Assembly: GCF_013450155.1 (NCBI RefSeq)
Contig: NZ_JACCKD010000001.1
Location: 310,001-374,000 of the forward strand
Direction: 5' to 3'
DNA: 64,000 nt
Source: Haloechinothrix aidingensis
GTDB taxonomy: Bacteria > Actinomycetota > Actinomycetes > Mycobacteriales > Pseudonocardiaceae
In this document: positions 18,454 through 26,900 of the stretch, piece by piece
Layout: each line of letters opens with the position of its first letter
Position numbering within the stretch: the stretch's first letter is position 1
Made by a program: the position numbers and the translations under genes
Notes under the pieces: model-generated
The model's input: only the letters and a program-made list of their open reading frames with translations
Told to the model about the DNA's origin: nothing
Database searches by the model: none

Positions 18454-19710
18454 TCACCGGGCCCCGACGTCGAGCAGCCGTGCGGTCCGGACGGCGAGGG
18501 CCAGCTCGAAGCGGTGGCGCGGGTCGGTCAGCCTGCTACCGAAGAGCTTGTCCAGCTGGCGCATGCGGTAGCGCACCGTCTGCGGGTGGATCCGTAGCTG
18601 CGCCGCGATCGAGGCGACCTGACCGCGGGAGCTCAGCCACGCGTGCAGCGTGTCGAGCATCCGGTCCCGCTGGTGCCTGGTCAGCTCACGGAGCGGGGCC
18701 AGATGCGAGTCGACGAGCATGCGGCCGAGCGAGTCGTCGGCAAGCAGCATCAGGGTGGTCTCGTGCTCGGTGCAGTCGATGACCTGCGAGTCCGGTAGTA
18801 GCTGGCGCAGGCTGAGGTCGAGCGCGCGCCGTGCGACACGCAGTGACTGGTGTGTCCCGTCCGGGCGGGCCGGTGGCCCGACGGCGGCTCGCCAACCGGG
18901 CAGTGCGCTGGTCAGCTGGCGCAACAACGGGTCGTCCGCCGCGGCGATCAGGCACGGTTCCGCGCTGTCCAGGTCGACAAGCACGCCGGTGCCGAGGTCC
19001 GCGGGAGGTGCGTGGTCGGCTTCGCGCGGCCGCTGGAGCGCGACCGCGCTGACGGTGTCGGGTAGCTCCCAGCCGGCCTCGGTGGCGGCGGTGACGAGGT
19101 CCTGCTCACCCGCGGGCGGCGTGGTGACGAGCAGCTCCAGTAGCCGCGCGCGCTCGCGCTCGCCGGTACGCGTGGCGGTCGAGCGAGCGTGTTCGTAGCC
19201 TTCGGTGGCCGCCGTGGTCAGCTTGCTGCTCTGGACGGCGATCGTGTCGGCGTACAGGCGCACGGTGTCGGCGGGCACCCCCCGGTGCTTCGCGTAGCTG
19301 GTCACGTGCCGCGCCGCGATCCGCGTGCCGATCCGGCACGCCGCCTGCATCGTCTCTACCGGGCGACCGGCGCGGAACTCCATCTCTCCGATCCCGCGGA
19401 ACATCGCCGTCCAGTCGTCCCGCGAGACGTTCGGTTCGACGATGGCGTCGATGCCCCGCAGGATCACCGCGCGCACCGACGTCAGGACGATCTCCCCGTA
19501 GACCTCGTCGAGCGGACCGGCGTACGCGGGGACGTGCTGGCGCACGCCGTTGATCACGGCTCGTGCCAGCCGGCTGGCGTACGGGCGGAAGTCCTGGGCG
19601 AGCTCGCTCAGCGACGGGTTCGGCGAGGTCTCGCTGGGGTGCTCACCGGTGGTTCTCGGGCGGGGCTGGGCGCACGGCGGGCTCGGACGGTCGGTCACCG
19701 AATATGTCAT
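18454..19710 (-). CDS. PucR/CdaR family transcriptional regulator
   Basis: The 418-residue protein ends with the PucR C-terminal helix-turn-helix: LDTLHAWLSSRGQVASIAAQL followed by HPQTVRYRMRQLDKLFG (about residues 345-390). The middle part (about 160-330) is a GGDEF-like sensor region, and the N-terminal 150 residues form an all-helical domain common in actinomycete PucR paralogues. Such proteins activate or repress genes for purine, polyamine or amino-acid use in response to a metabolite. The gene stands alone, so its target cannot be inferred. Confidence 0.88.
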   Translation of the reverse strand: MTYSVTDRPSPPCAQPRPRTTGEHPSETSPNPSLSELAQDFRPYASRLARAVINGVRQHVPAYAGPLDEVYGEIVLTSVRAVILRGIDAIVEPNVSRDDWTAMFRGIGEMEFRAGRPVETMQAACRIGTRIAARHVTSYAKHRGVPADTVRLYADTIAVQSSKLTTAATEGYEHARSTATRTGERERARLLELLVTTPPAGEQDLVTAATEAGWELPDTVSAVALQRPREADHAPPADLGTGVLVDLDSAEPCLIAAADDPLLRQLTSALPGWRAAVGPPARPDGTHQSLRVARRALDLSLRQLLPDSQVIDCTEHETTLMLLADDSLGRMLVDSHLAPLRELTRHQRDRMLDTLHAWLSSRGQVASIAAQLRIHPQTVRYRMRQLDKLFGSRLTDPRHRFELALAVRTARLLDVGAR

Positions 19711-19868
19711 GACGCTCGCTCACGGGAGGGACGGTCTGCGGTCCGGTAAGGCGTGTGGCGCCGCCTACGTCCACCATCCCGTTACTGTCGGGTACGGCAC
19801 ATCGTGCGAAATACGTAGCTGTCTATCGCCGCACCCGCTTCACCCGTTCGTGGTTACGCCGTGAGTGC

Positions 19869-20354
19869 TCACCCGTTCGCCGGTGGACGTTCCACGAGCT
19901 GGCTGAGGTAGAGCTGCTCGCCCAGCGTGTCCATCATGTCGAGCTGGGTCTGCAGGTAGTCGATGTGGTGCTCCTCGTCCCGCAGGATCGTCTCGAAGAG
20001 GTTCGCGGTGGTGATGTCGCCCTTCTCGCGACAGGTCGCGATGCCCGGGACGATGCGCTCGAGCACTTCCTCCTCGATGGCCAGGTCGGAGCGGAACTGT
20101 TCCTTGATGCTCTGGCCGACGCGCAGGTTGAACAGGCGCTGGTAGTTCGGCAACCCGCCGAGGTAGAGGATCCGGTCGGTGATCCACTCGGCGTGGTGCA
20201 TCTCCTCGATGGACTCTTCCCGGGATTTCTCGGCGAGCTTGGTGAAACCCCAGTCGGCCTGCATCTTCGAGTGCAGGAAGTACTGATTGATCGCGGTGAG
20301 CTCGCTGGTCAGTTGCTCGTTCAGCAGCGAGATAACGTCTTCGTCCCCACGCAT
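19869..20354 (-). CDS. bfr: Bacterioferritin
   Basis: The 161-residue four-helix protein aligns end to end with bacterioferritins. The ferroxidase residues are present: Glu18 (SELTAINQYFLH), Glu51 and His54 in the EEMHHAE block, Glu94, and Glu127/His130 in LRDEEHHIDYL. The axial haem ligand Met52 is kept in the same block. The 24-mer stores iron as ferric mineral and uses haem for release. It follows bfd by 69 bp on the same strand, so ferredoxin-driven release and storage are co-expressed, probably under the IdeR box upstream of bfd. Confidence 0.96.
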   Translation of the reverse strand: MRGDEDVISLLNEQLTSELTAINQYFLHSKMQADWGFTKLAEKSREESIEEMHHAEWITDRILYLGGLPNYQRLFNLRVGQSIKEQFRSDLAIEEEVLERIVPGIATCREKGDITTANLFETILRDEEHHIDYLQTQLDMMDTLGEQLYLSQLVERPPANG

Positions 20355-20423
20355 GGCTCCGCCTTTCGATTGCCGATAGGCAGGACGGTATCGCCGGTGT
20401 GGGGTGTGTTCAACTCGGGAAGG

Positions 20424-20624
20424 TCAGGCGCTGCGGGACAGTTCCTCGTCGGCCCGCGTATGCGGCTCGGCCTCGGCGAGCAGGCACTGGAGCCGCTCTA
20501 CGCAGCTACCGCAGCCGGTTCCGGCTCCGCAGCGATCACCGATGCTGTCGACCGTGCGCGCCCCGGAGAGGATGGCGGCATGCACCTGCTGCGTGGTAGC
20601 GGCGGCACAGATGCATACGTACAC
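20424..20624 (-). CDS. bfd: Bacterioferritin-associated ferredoxin
   Basis: The 66-residue [2Fe-2S] protein has Cys4 and Cys6 (YVCICAA) and the downstream pair CGSC (about residues 38-41), the fer2_BFD pattern. It delivers electrons to the bacterioferritin haem to mobilise stored iron. It is the first gene of the bfd-bfr unit. The start lies 26 bp downstream of a clear IdeR/DtxR box, which predicts repression in iron-replete cells, as expected for an iron-release factor. Confidence 0.93.
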   Translation of the reverse strand: MYVCICAAATTQQVHAAILSGARTVDSIGDRCGAGTGCGSCVERLQCLLAEAEPHTRADEELSRSA

Positions 20625-20650
20625 GGATTCTTCCTTCCTCCGAGTGATCG

Positions 20651-20669
20651 TAAGGTAAGCCTAACCAAA
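20651..20669. promoter_or_regulatory. IdeR/DtxR iron box upstream of bfd
   Basis: The 19-bp site TAAGGTAAGCCTAACCAAA matches the IdeR consensus TTAGGTTAGSCTAACCTAA at 16 of 19 positions and keeps its dyad (GGTaAG/CTaACC). It overlaps the expected promoter of the minus-strand bfd-bfr genes. Ferrous IdeR would bind here and control the iron-release ferredoxin. Confidence 0.85.
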
Positions 20670-20821
20670 TAGGCCCAGCAGCGCAAGGCGTCGGCTCCGG
20701 TTGATAGCCCGTACCGCGGGGTGGCGTACCTCACGTGACCAGCCAGGTCGCGGTGTTCGCTGTGCCACGCCGGCGTCGCGAGTGATCACCAAGGGGCTTA
20801 GTCTGCCCGGGTGATGAGCGG

Positions 20822-21577
20822 ATGACGTGGTGGCACGCAGTCGTGATCGTCCTGGCTGGGACCTGGGCGGGCACGATCAACACCGTGGTCGGCTCGGGAA
20901 CGCTGGTCACCTTTCCGGTGCTGGTCGCGCTGGGGTACCCGCCCGTAACGGCGACGACGTCGAACGCCATCGGGCTGGCGCCGGGGGCGATCAGCGGCTC
21001 CGTCGGCTACCGCAGGGAACTCGCAGGCCAGCGCGATCGCGTGCTGCGCTTCGCGGTCTTCTCGGTGATCGGTGCCGGGGTCGGCACGGTCCTGCTGCTG
21101 TCCCTGCCGGAGAAGGCGTTCGAGACGATCGTTCCGTGGCTCATCGGGCTGGCGGTGGTGCTGGTGCTCGTCCAGCCGAAGGTGAGCGCCTGGGTCCTGC
21201 GCACCTCGAGCGGCGACGCCCCGCGCGGCGGCCTGCTGGTCTTGCCCCTGATCTTCGTGATCGGCATCTACGGCGGGTACTTCACGGCAGCACAGGGTGT
21301 GCTGCTGATGGGGGTGCTCGGCATCCTCGTGCGGGACTCCCTGCAACGGCTCAACGCGCTCAAGAACGTGCTCGCTGCCGCGGTGAACGTCGTGGCGGGC
21401 ACGGTCTACGCGTTCCTCGCCCCGGTGAGCTGGCCGGTGATCGCGTTACTCGCGATCAGCTCCACGCTCGGCGGGCTGCTCGGAGCCAAGATCGGCAGGA
21501 GACTCCCGCCGAGCGTGCTGCGGGCCACCATCGTCGTGATCGGCGTGGCCGCGATCGCCAACTTCCTCCTGTCCTGA
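20822..21577 (+). CDS. TauE/SafE family sulfite/anion exporter-like membrane protein
   Basis: The 251-residue protein has about eight transmembrane segments in two similar halves. Each half carries the family's glycine-rich turn: GTWAGTINTVVGSGTLVTFP (residues 13-32) and the FVIGIYGGYFTAAQGVLLMG block near residue 140. Members move sulfite, organosulfonates or other small anions across the cytoplasmic membrane. No neighbouring sulfur genes are present, so the substrate is open. It converges on hisC with a 9-bp gap and a palindrome holding both stops. Confidence 0.9.
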   Translation: MTWWHAVVIVLAGTWAGTINTVVGSGTLVTFPVLVALGYPPVTATTSNAIGLAPGAISGSVGYRRELAGQRDRVLRFAVFSVIGAGVGTVLLLSLPEKAFETIVPWLIGLAVVLVLVQPKVSAWVLRTSSGDAPRGGLLVLPLIFVIGIYGGYFTAAQGVLLMGVLGILVRDSLQRLNALKNVLAAAVNVVAGTVYAFLAPVSWPVIALLAISSTLGGLLGAKIGRRLPPSVLRATIVVIGVAAIANFLLS

Positions 21578-21590
21578 CCCGGCGGGTCAG
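21574..21590. terminator. Palindrome containing both convergent stop codons
   Basis: CTGACCCG-G-CGGGTCAG is an exact dyad. Its left arm holds the TGA of the tauE-like gene (21575-21577) and its right arm the TGA of the aminotransferase gene on the opposite strand. It may form a short shared terminator hairpin. Confidence 0.5.
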
Positions 21591-22633
21591 AACGTGCGGG
21601 TCGCCTCGAGCAGCGTGTCGTTCTCCTCCGGGGTGCCGATGGTGACGCGGACGCCGTCCCCGGCGAACGGGCGGACGACCACCTTGTTGGCCAGCGCGTG
21701 CTCGGCGAAGTCCGCGGCGCGGTCGCCGAGCGGCAGCCACACGAAGTTCGCCATCGACTCGGGAACGGCGTAACCCTGTTCCAGCAACGCCGCGCGCACC
21801 CGGTCCCGCTCGCGGGAGATGTCCGCGCAGCGGGAGAGAAGTTCGTCCGCCGCGTCCAGTGAGGCTACGGCGGCGGCCTGTGCCAGCGCGTTGACGCTGA
21901 ACGGGATGCACGTCTTGCGTACGGCCTCGACGATCGTGGGTTGGCCGACGAGGTAGCCCACACGCAGACCCGCCAGGCCGTAGGCCTTGGAGAAGGTGCG
22001 GCACACCGCGACGTTGTCGCGCTCGGCGACAAGCCGCAAGCCGTCGGGGACATCGGGGTCGGTGACGAACTCCGCGTACGCCTCGTCGAGCACGACAAGG
22101 ACGTGCGCGGGCACCGCGTCGAGGAACCGTTCGAGTGCCGCGGTGTGCACGACCGTGCCGGTCGGGTTGTTCGGGTTGCACACGAACACCACCCGGGTCT
22201 CGGGGGTGATCGCGGCGAGCATCGCGTCCAGGTCGTGCACGTGGTGCTCGTCCAGCGGGACCGTCCGCTGCCGTACCCCGACGACCTGGGCGAGGATCGG
22301 GTAGGCCTCGAAGGATCGCCAGGCGAACAGCACCTCGTCGCCGCTGTCGCACATCGCCTGCACGACCTGCTGGCACAGCGATACCGACCCGCAACCGACC
22401 GCGATCTGCTGCTGCGGGACGCCCAGGCCGGTGGACAGCCGTTCGAGCAGCGCGTGCGAACCCATGTCCGGGTACCGGTTCACCGAGTTCGTCGCTTGCG
22501 CGATCGTGTCGGCCACGCTGGGCAGCGGTGCGAGCGGTACCTCGTTGCTCGCGAGTTTGATGGCTCCCGGTACGGACTTGCCGGGGACGTACGGGGGAAG
22601 CGAGTCGAGGTCGGCGCGAGGCGACGCGGGCAT
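21587..22633 (-). CDS. hisC: Histidinol-phosphate/aromatic aminotransferase (HisC2/Pat-like)
   Basis: The 348-residue class I/II PLP enzyme has KLASNEVPLAP at the N terminus, CNPNNPTGT (about residues 150-158), LDEAYAEF with the PLP-ring Asp, and TFSKAYGLAGLRVGY with the Schiff-base Lys. It transfers an amino group between histidinol-phosphate or aromatic amino acids and 2-oxoglutarate. In M. tuberculosis the paralogue Rv3772 sits near the same neighbours, and that family is annotated both as HisC2 and as aromatic aminotransferase. There is no histidine operon here, so an aromatic role is the more likely of the two. It is divergent from the next gene. Confidence 0.9.
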   Translation of the reverse strand: MPASPRADLDSLPPYVPGKSVPGAIKLASNEVPLAPLPSVADTIAQATNSVNRYPDMGSHALLERLSTGLGVPQQQIAVGCGSVSLCQQVVQAMCDSGDEVLFAWRSFEAYPILAQVVGVRQRTVPLDEHHVHDLDAMLAAITPETRVVFVCNPNNPTGTVVHTAALERFLDAVPAHVLVVLDEAYAEFVTDPDVPDGLRLVAERDNVAVCRTFSKAYGLAGLRVGYLVGQPTIVEAVRKTCIPFSVNALAQAAAVASLDAADELLSRCADISRERDRVRAALLEQGYAVPESMANFVWLPLGDRAADFAEHALANKVVVRPFAGDGVRVTIGTPEENDTLLEATRTF

Positions 22634-22772
22634 GTTCGGCTCCTTGCTGTGCGCTCGGCTGTCGGGTCGGTGTGCCCTCCGACACTAGCGGCCCGCACTG
22701 AAACCGGACACACGACCGGGCGGCAGCGGGTAGCCTTCCCCCGGACCACACGTGTACGACGACGAGGGACCC

Positions 22773-23108
22773 ATGACAGAGCCAGCCTCGAACCAGCCGC
22801 CGGAGTGGCAGCAGCCGCCGCAACCGCCGCAGCCGGGTGTCCCACCGCAGTATTACTACCCGCATCCCGCCCCGGCCCAGACCAACGGTATGGCGATCGC
22901 GTCGCTCGTGCTCGGCATCCTGTGGTTGTACTGGCTCGGTTCGGTTCTCGCCGTGATCTTCGGTCATGTGGCGCTGCGGCAGACCGCGGAGCGCGGGGAC
23001 GGGGGACGTGGACTGGCGATCGCCGGCCTCGTACTCGGCTATGTGGGGCTCGGTGTTCTCGTGGCTGGGCTGGTAATCGTCACCGTGGCTGTCGGTTTCT
23101 CCGTGTAG
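22773..23108 (+). CDS. DUF4190-type small membrane protein
   Basis: ATG 22773 is placed behind GAGGGA; a GTG at 22752 would add seven residues. The 111-residue protein has a Pro/Gln-rich cytoplasmic N terminus (about 1-40, with QPPQPPQP runs). Two membrane segments follow, joined by the conserved HVALRQTAERGDGGRGLAIAGLVLGY stretch typical of DUF4190. Such proteins are common and uncharacterised in actinomycetes and are suspected to scaffold membrane complexes through the proline-rich arm. No partner is evident. Confidence 0.8.
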   Translation: MTEPASNQPPEWQQPPQPPQPGVPPQYYYPHPAPAQTNGMAIASLVLGILWLYWLGSVLAVIFGHVALRQTAERGDGGRGLAIAGLVLGYVGLGVLVAGLVIVTVAVGFSV

Positions 23109-23199
23109 CGGAGGGCCGGGTTCCGTGCACGGTTCGGAGTGCCGGTGACGTGTGTCGGCACCCTGGCGGAGCGCGCCCGGCGTGAGCTAGGAAGGGTGC

Positions 23200-25212
23200 A
23201 TGACATCCCAGACCCGATCCCCCGCTGACGCTCCCGAAGTGCTGTGGCGGCCCGACCCCGCCGAGGTGGCCGACACGCGCATGGCACGTTTCCGCGAGTG
23301 GTTGCGCACGAACCGCGCCGTCGATGTGGATGACTACGACCAGCTGTGGGAGTGGTCGGTGGCCGACATCGACGAGTTCTGGTCGGCGTGCGCCGACTAC
23401 CTCGGCTTGCGCTGGCACGACCGGCCGGAGCGGGTGCGCGACGGCGACCGGATGCCCGGGGTGCGCTGGTTCCCCGGCGGCACGCTGAACTACGCGGAGC
23501 ACGCCCTCGCCCCGGGTGTTGGCGGGGCGGCCAAGGCCGACGACGAGCTGGCGGTGATCTTCCACCGTGAGGACGGGCTGGCCGAGCAGGTCACCTACGG
23601 GCAGCTGCGCTCCCGGGTGGCCGCGGCGCGTGCGGCCCTGCGTGAGATGGGGGTCGGCCGGGGAGATCGGGTGGTGGCGCTGGCGCCGAACTGCCCGGAG
23701 ATCCTGGTGGCGTTCCTGGCCGCGGCGAGCCTCGGCGCGGTCTGGTCGTCGTGCTCGCCGGACTTCGGGGTGCGCGCGATCGCCGACCGGTTCGTGCAGA
23801 TCGAGCCGAAGGTGCTGGTCACCACCAACGGCTACGCCTACAACGGCCGGACGTTCGACGTGCGGGACACGGTGGCCACGCTGACCTCGGAGATCGGCAC
23901 GTTGACCGATGTCGTGGCGATCGACTACGTCGATGTCGGCCCGGTCGCCGGTGCGCACGACTGGTCCGGGCTGCTTGCGCGGCACGAGGGTGCCGAGCTG
24001 GATTTCGAGCCGGTGCCGTTCGAGCATCCGCTGTGGGTGTTGTACTCCTCGGGCACCACCGGGTTGCCCAAGGGCATCGTGCACGGCCACGGGGGCATCA
24101 CCCTGGAGCACCTGAAGTCGCTGGCGCTGCACCTCGACCTCGGCCCCGGTGAGCGGTTCTTCTGGTTCACCACCACGGGCTGGATGATGTGGAACTTCGT
24201 CATCTCCGGGCTGCTGGTCGGGGCGGCGGTCGTGCTGTACGACGGCAGCCCCGGATACCCGGACCTGCGGGCACTCTGGCGGCTGGCCGAGCAGCACCGC
24301 GCCACGTACTTCGGCACCTCGGCGCCGTTCGTGCACACCTGCATGAAGCAGCACCTTGACCCCGCAGGCGAGTACGACCTGTCCGCGTTGCGGGCCGTGG
24401 GCACCACCGGCGCGCCGCTGAACTCGGAAGGGTTCCGGTGGATCGTCGACTCGCTCGGTCGCGACGCGAAGGGTCGTCCGGTGCAGATCTGCTCGGTGTC
24501 CGGCGGTACGGACATGTGCACGGCGTTCCTCGGAGCCTCTCCCGACGTGCCGGTCTGGCAGGGTGAGCTGTCCTGCCGCGCGCTCGGAGCGGCCGTGGCC
24601 GCCTACGACGAGGACGGCAACGAGGTGGTCGACGACGTGGGCGAGCTCGTGATCACCAAGCCGATGCCGTCCATGCCGGTGTTCTTCTGGAACGACGAGG
24701 ACGGCTCGCGGCTGCGCGCGGCCTACTTCGAGGACTTCCCCGGGGTGTGGCGGCACGGCGACTGGGTGCGCATCACCCCGCGCGGCTCTGCGGTGATCTA
24801 CGGTCGCAGCGACTCCACGCTCAACCGCGGCGGGGTGCGGATGGGCACATCCGAGTTCTACCGCGTGGTGGAAGGCGACGAGCAGGTGCTCGACTCCCTG
24901 GTGATCGACACGACACGCGCAGGCGAGGAGGAAGGCAAGCTGCTGTGCTTCGTCGTGCTGGCCGAGGGAGCCGACCTGGCGGAGGTGCAACCGAGGTTGC
25001 GCACCGAGCTGCGTTCGGAACTGTCCCCACGGCACGTGCCGGACGAGTTCATCCCCGTCGACGACGTGCCGCGCACGTTGAACGGCAAGAAGTGCGAGGT
25101 TCCTGTGAAGAAGATCCTGGCGGGCGCCGCACCGGAGAAGGCCGTCAGCGCGGACGCGCTGGCCAACCCGGACGCGCTCGGGTCGTTCATCGCCCGCGCC
25201 GGTCACGGCTGA
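23200..25212 (+). CDS. Acetoacetate-CoA ligase
   Basis: The 670-residue acyl-adenylate-forming enzyme matches acetoacetyl-CoA synthetase in length and motifs. The N-terminal WRPDPAEVADTRMARFREWL block is followed by the P-loop YSSGTTGLPKGIVHGHGG (about residues 282-299) and the TTGWMMWN block special to the acetoacetate branch. GRSDSTLNRGGVRMGTSEFY and the catalytic Lys in LNGKKCEVPVKKIL lie near the C terminus. It activates acetoacetate to acetoacetyl-CoA with ATP in the cytosol, linking ketone-body-like intermediates to lipid or PHB metabolism. It is monocistronic and ends 81 bp before tRNA-Ser. Confidence 0.94.
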   Translation: MTSQTRSPADAPEVLWRPDPAEVADTRMARFREWLRTNRAVDVDDYDQLWEWSVADIDEFWSACADYLGLRWHDRPERVRDGDRMPGVRWFPGGTLNYAEHALAPGVGGAAKADDELAVIFHREDGLAEQVTYGQLRSRVAAARAALREMGVGRGDRVVALAPNCPEILVAFLAAASLGAVWSSCSPDFGVRAIADRFVQIEPKVLVTTNGYAYNGRTFDVRDTVATLTSEIGTLTDVVAIDYVDVGPVAGAHDWSGLLARHEGAELDFEPVPFEHPLWVLYSSGTTGLPKGIVHGHGGITLEHLKSLALHLDLGPGERFFWFTTTGWMMWNFVISGLLVGAAVVLYDGSPGYPDLRALWRLAEQHRATYFGTSAPFVHTCMKQHLDPAGEYDLSALRAVGTTGAPLNSEGFRWIVDSLGRDAKGRPVQICSVSGGTDMCTAFLGASPDVPVWQGELSCRALGAAVAAYDEDGNEVVDDVGELVITKPMPSMPVFFWNDEDGSRLRAAYFEDFPGVWRHGDWVRITPRGSAVIYGRSDSTLNRGGVRMGTSEFYRVVEGDEQVLDSLVIDTTRAGEEEGKLLCFVVLAEGADLAEVQPRLRTELRSELSPRHVPDEFIPVDDVPRTLNGKKCEVPVKKILAGAAPEKAVSADALANPDALGSFIARAGHG

Positions 25213-25293
25213 CCTCAGCCGGAGGTGGCGGGGGCGCTTTGTCGGCAGTGTGAGCTGGCCTGTAACCTGTCTGGGCAGTGGCCGTTGGTCCTG

Positions 25294-25381
25294 GGAGGCT
25301 TCGCCTAGTTGGTCTATGGCGCCGCACTGCTAATGCGGTTGGGGTTTACGCCCCTCGCGGGTTCGAATCCCGCAGCCTCCG
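25294..25381 (+). tRNA. tRNA-Ser(GCT)
   Basis: Acceptor arms GGAGGCT/AGCCTCC pair. The anticodon stem CCGCA/TGCGG encloses CTGCTAA with anticodon GCT, and a long variable arm (TTGGGGTTTACGCCCCT) shows a class II serine tRNA. CCA follows directly at 25382-25384. Confidence 0.97.
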
Positions 25382-25442
25382 CCACCCGGTTGCGGCAGCG
25401 ATCGGAGCACCGGTTAGGCTGACTAGCCGGATAACAAAACAG

Positions 25443-25515
25443 GCGCCCGTAGCTCAACGGATAGAGCATCTGACTACGGATCAGAAGGTTTGGGGTTCGA
25501 ATCCCTACGGGCGCG
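25443..25515 (+). tRNA. tRNA-Arg(ACG), integration target
   Basis: A 73-nt cloverleaf with acceptor arms GCGCCCG/CGGGCGC. The anticodon stem TCTGA/TCAGA encloses CTACGGA with anticodon ACG, and the T-loop is TTCGAAT. Its last 42 nt, from the start of the anticodon loop, are part of the 43-bp repeat that marks the integrated element, so the gene stays intact after insertion. Confidence 0.97.
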
Positions 25516-25516
25516 C
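25474..25516 (+). repeat. Attachment site, integrase-proximal end
   Basis: This 43-bp copy is the 3' part of the intact tRNA-Arg from its anticodon loop to one base past the discriminator. It is identical to 35717-35759; flanking bases differ on both sides (A/G before, C/A after), which fixes the repeat limits. Confidence 0.95.
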
Positions 25517-25525
25517 CCAGGTCAG

Positions 25526-25555
25526 AAGCCCCGACGGATCATTCCGCCGGGGCTT
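25526..25555 (+). terminator. Terminator between tRNA-Arg and the integrase gene
   Basis: AAGCCCCG (25526-25533) pairs with CGGGGCTT (25548-25555), and CGG/CCG extends the stem around a 6-nt loop. It lies inside the element, so after insertion it serves as terminator of tRNA-Arg and of the converging integrase gene. Confidence 0.75.
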
Positions 25556-25557
25556 TC

Positions 25558-25577
25558 GACGACAGTCTTGACGACAA
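25558..25577 (+). repeat. Putative integrase arm site, left end
   Basis: The 20-mer GACGACAGTCTTGACGACAA contains two GACGACA units 13 bp apart. It recurs with a single mismatch and in the same orientation at 35613-35632, near the other end of the element. Paired end-proximal repeats outside the core suit arm-type integrase binding sites. Confidence 0.6.
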
Positions 25578-25580
25578 TGG

Positions 25581-26900
25581 TCAGCCACTTGCCGAGCCAT
25601 CGTCGGTTCCGGTGTCGAACCCGAACAGGGTGTCCATGCCTGCTACGGCGTCACGCTGCACCTGCTCGATGACCTCCACATAGGTGCCGGTGGTGACGGT
25701 GATCGAGCTGTGTCGAAGGATCCGCTGCACGGTCGCGGCATCCACACCCATGGAGAACAGCAACGTCGCGCACGAGTGGCGCAGGTCATGCAGTCGGATC
25801 GGCCGTACATTGGCGCGCCGACACAGCGCGGCGAACGCCCGGTTGACGTTGCGTGGTTCCAGCGGGGTTCCGTTGCGGGTCGTGAACACGAGGCCGTGCT
25901 CGTTGGTGCTCGATTGCCGCAAGTCCGCAAGCTGCTGGCGACGATGTTGCCGGAGGATCACGACGAGCTGCTCGGGCAGCGGGACCGACGCCGCAGACGA
26001 CTCCGACTTGACCTGATCGAGCTTGAGTTCCTTGCTCACCCGGTACAGGGCTTGGCCGATGTTGATGCGGCCGGCATTGAGGTCGACGTCCGACCACCGC
26101 AGCCCGAGGGCCTCACCGCGGCGTAATCCAACAGCCAGAGCTACCGCCCACAGGGCGTACAGGCGATCGTGTTTCGCTGCTTCCAGGAACTGCCGCGCTT
26201 CCTCCACCGTCCACGGTTTGACCTTGCGAAGCGCACCCGTAGGCATGCTGACCTGCCGGGCTACGTTCCGCGCGAGCAAGTCCTCGTCAATGGCGTCCTG
26301 CAGGGCAGCGCGAAGGACCCGGAGCAGCGCGCGCAACGTACCGGTACCCGGGTACTGCTCACAACACTCCGCCGGCTGCTTGGCGCAGCAGCGCGCCTTG
26401 CCCTTGTCGGCCCGCGCGGCGTCCTTGCCTTGCGCACAGCATTGGCATGTCTTGCTGACCGAGTTCAACCAGGTTCGGACGTGCGCGGCCTGAAGTGCCG
26501 TCAACTTCCGCTTACCAAGGCCAGGCACGATATACAGGCGAGTCAGCAGCTCGTACGACGAGTAGGTTGTACGCCTCACCTTGGCCTGGGCGATGTCATA
26601 GAGCCAGTACGACATGTACTCGCCGACCGTGACTGTGCTGACCGCGACCGGGATTCCGCGCCGCTGCTGATCCTGCAGCCTGATCTTCTCGCTGTGGGCC
26701 TCCTCCCACGTATCGCCGTACACGCTGACGCGCTTGCGCAAGCCGTCCGGGGTATTCACGAACACCTTCGCTTCCCAGCGACCGTCCTTGCGCTGGTAGA
26801 TGCTGCCCGCGCCGTTGGCGTTGCGCTTCCCCTTGCCACGACGGGAGTTCTCACCGTCGCCGGGCTCAGGGGACGCGAGCCCAGTTTTGGTAGCCATCAC
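25581..26900 (-). CDS. int: Tyrosine-family integrase of the element
   Basis: The 439-residue recombinase has an N-terminal SAM-like/AP2-type segment (GSIYQRKDGRWEAKVFV, about 33-49), a core-binding domain and a C-terminal catalytic domain. Catalytic residues are visible: Arg in VGLRRGEALGLRW, the HDLRHS box, a later His in LRHSSITV, and the nucleophile Tyr in TGTYVEV. A Cys-rich insertion (CQCC ... RCC ... CC, about residues 148-182) interrupts the core-binding domain. The start GTG 26900 (or ATG 26897) overlaps the excisionase stop, so Int and Xis are coupled. It catalyses site-specific insertion at tRNA-Arg(ACG). Confidence 0.95.
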   Translation of the reverse strand: MMATKTGLASPEPGDGENSRRGKGKRNANGAGSIYQRKDGRWEAKVFVNTPDGLRKRVSVYGDTWEEAHSEKIRLQDQQRRGIPVAVSTVTVGEYMSYWLYDIAQAKVRRTTYSSYELLTRLYIVPGLGKRKLTALQAAHVRTWLNSVSKTCQCCAQGKDAARADKGKARCCAKQPAECCEQYPGTGTLRALLRVLRAALQDAIDEDLLARNVARQVSMPTGALRKVKPWTVEEARQFLEAAKHDRLYALWAVALAVGLRRGEALGLRWSDVDLNAGRINIGQALYRVSKELKLDQVKSESSAASVPLPEQLVVILRQHRRQQLADLRQSSTNEHGLVFTTRNGTPLEPRNVNRAFAALCRRANVRPIRLHDLRHSCATLLFSMGVDAATVQRILRHSSITVTTGTYVEVIEQVQRDAVAGMDTLFGFDTGTDDGSASG

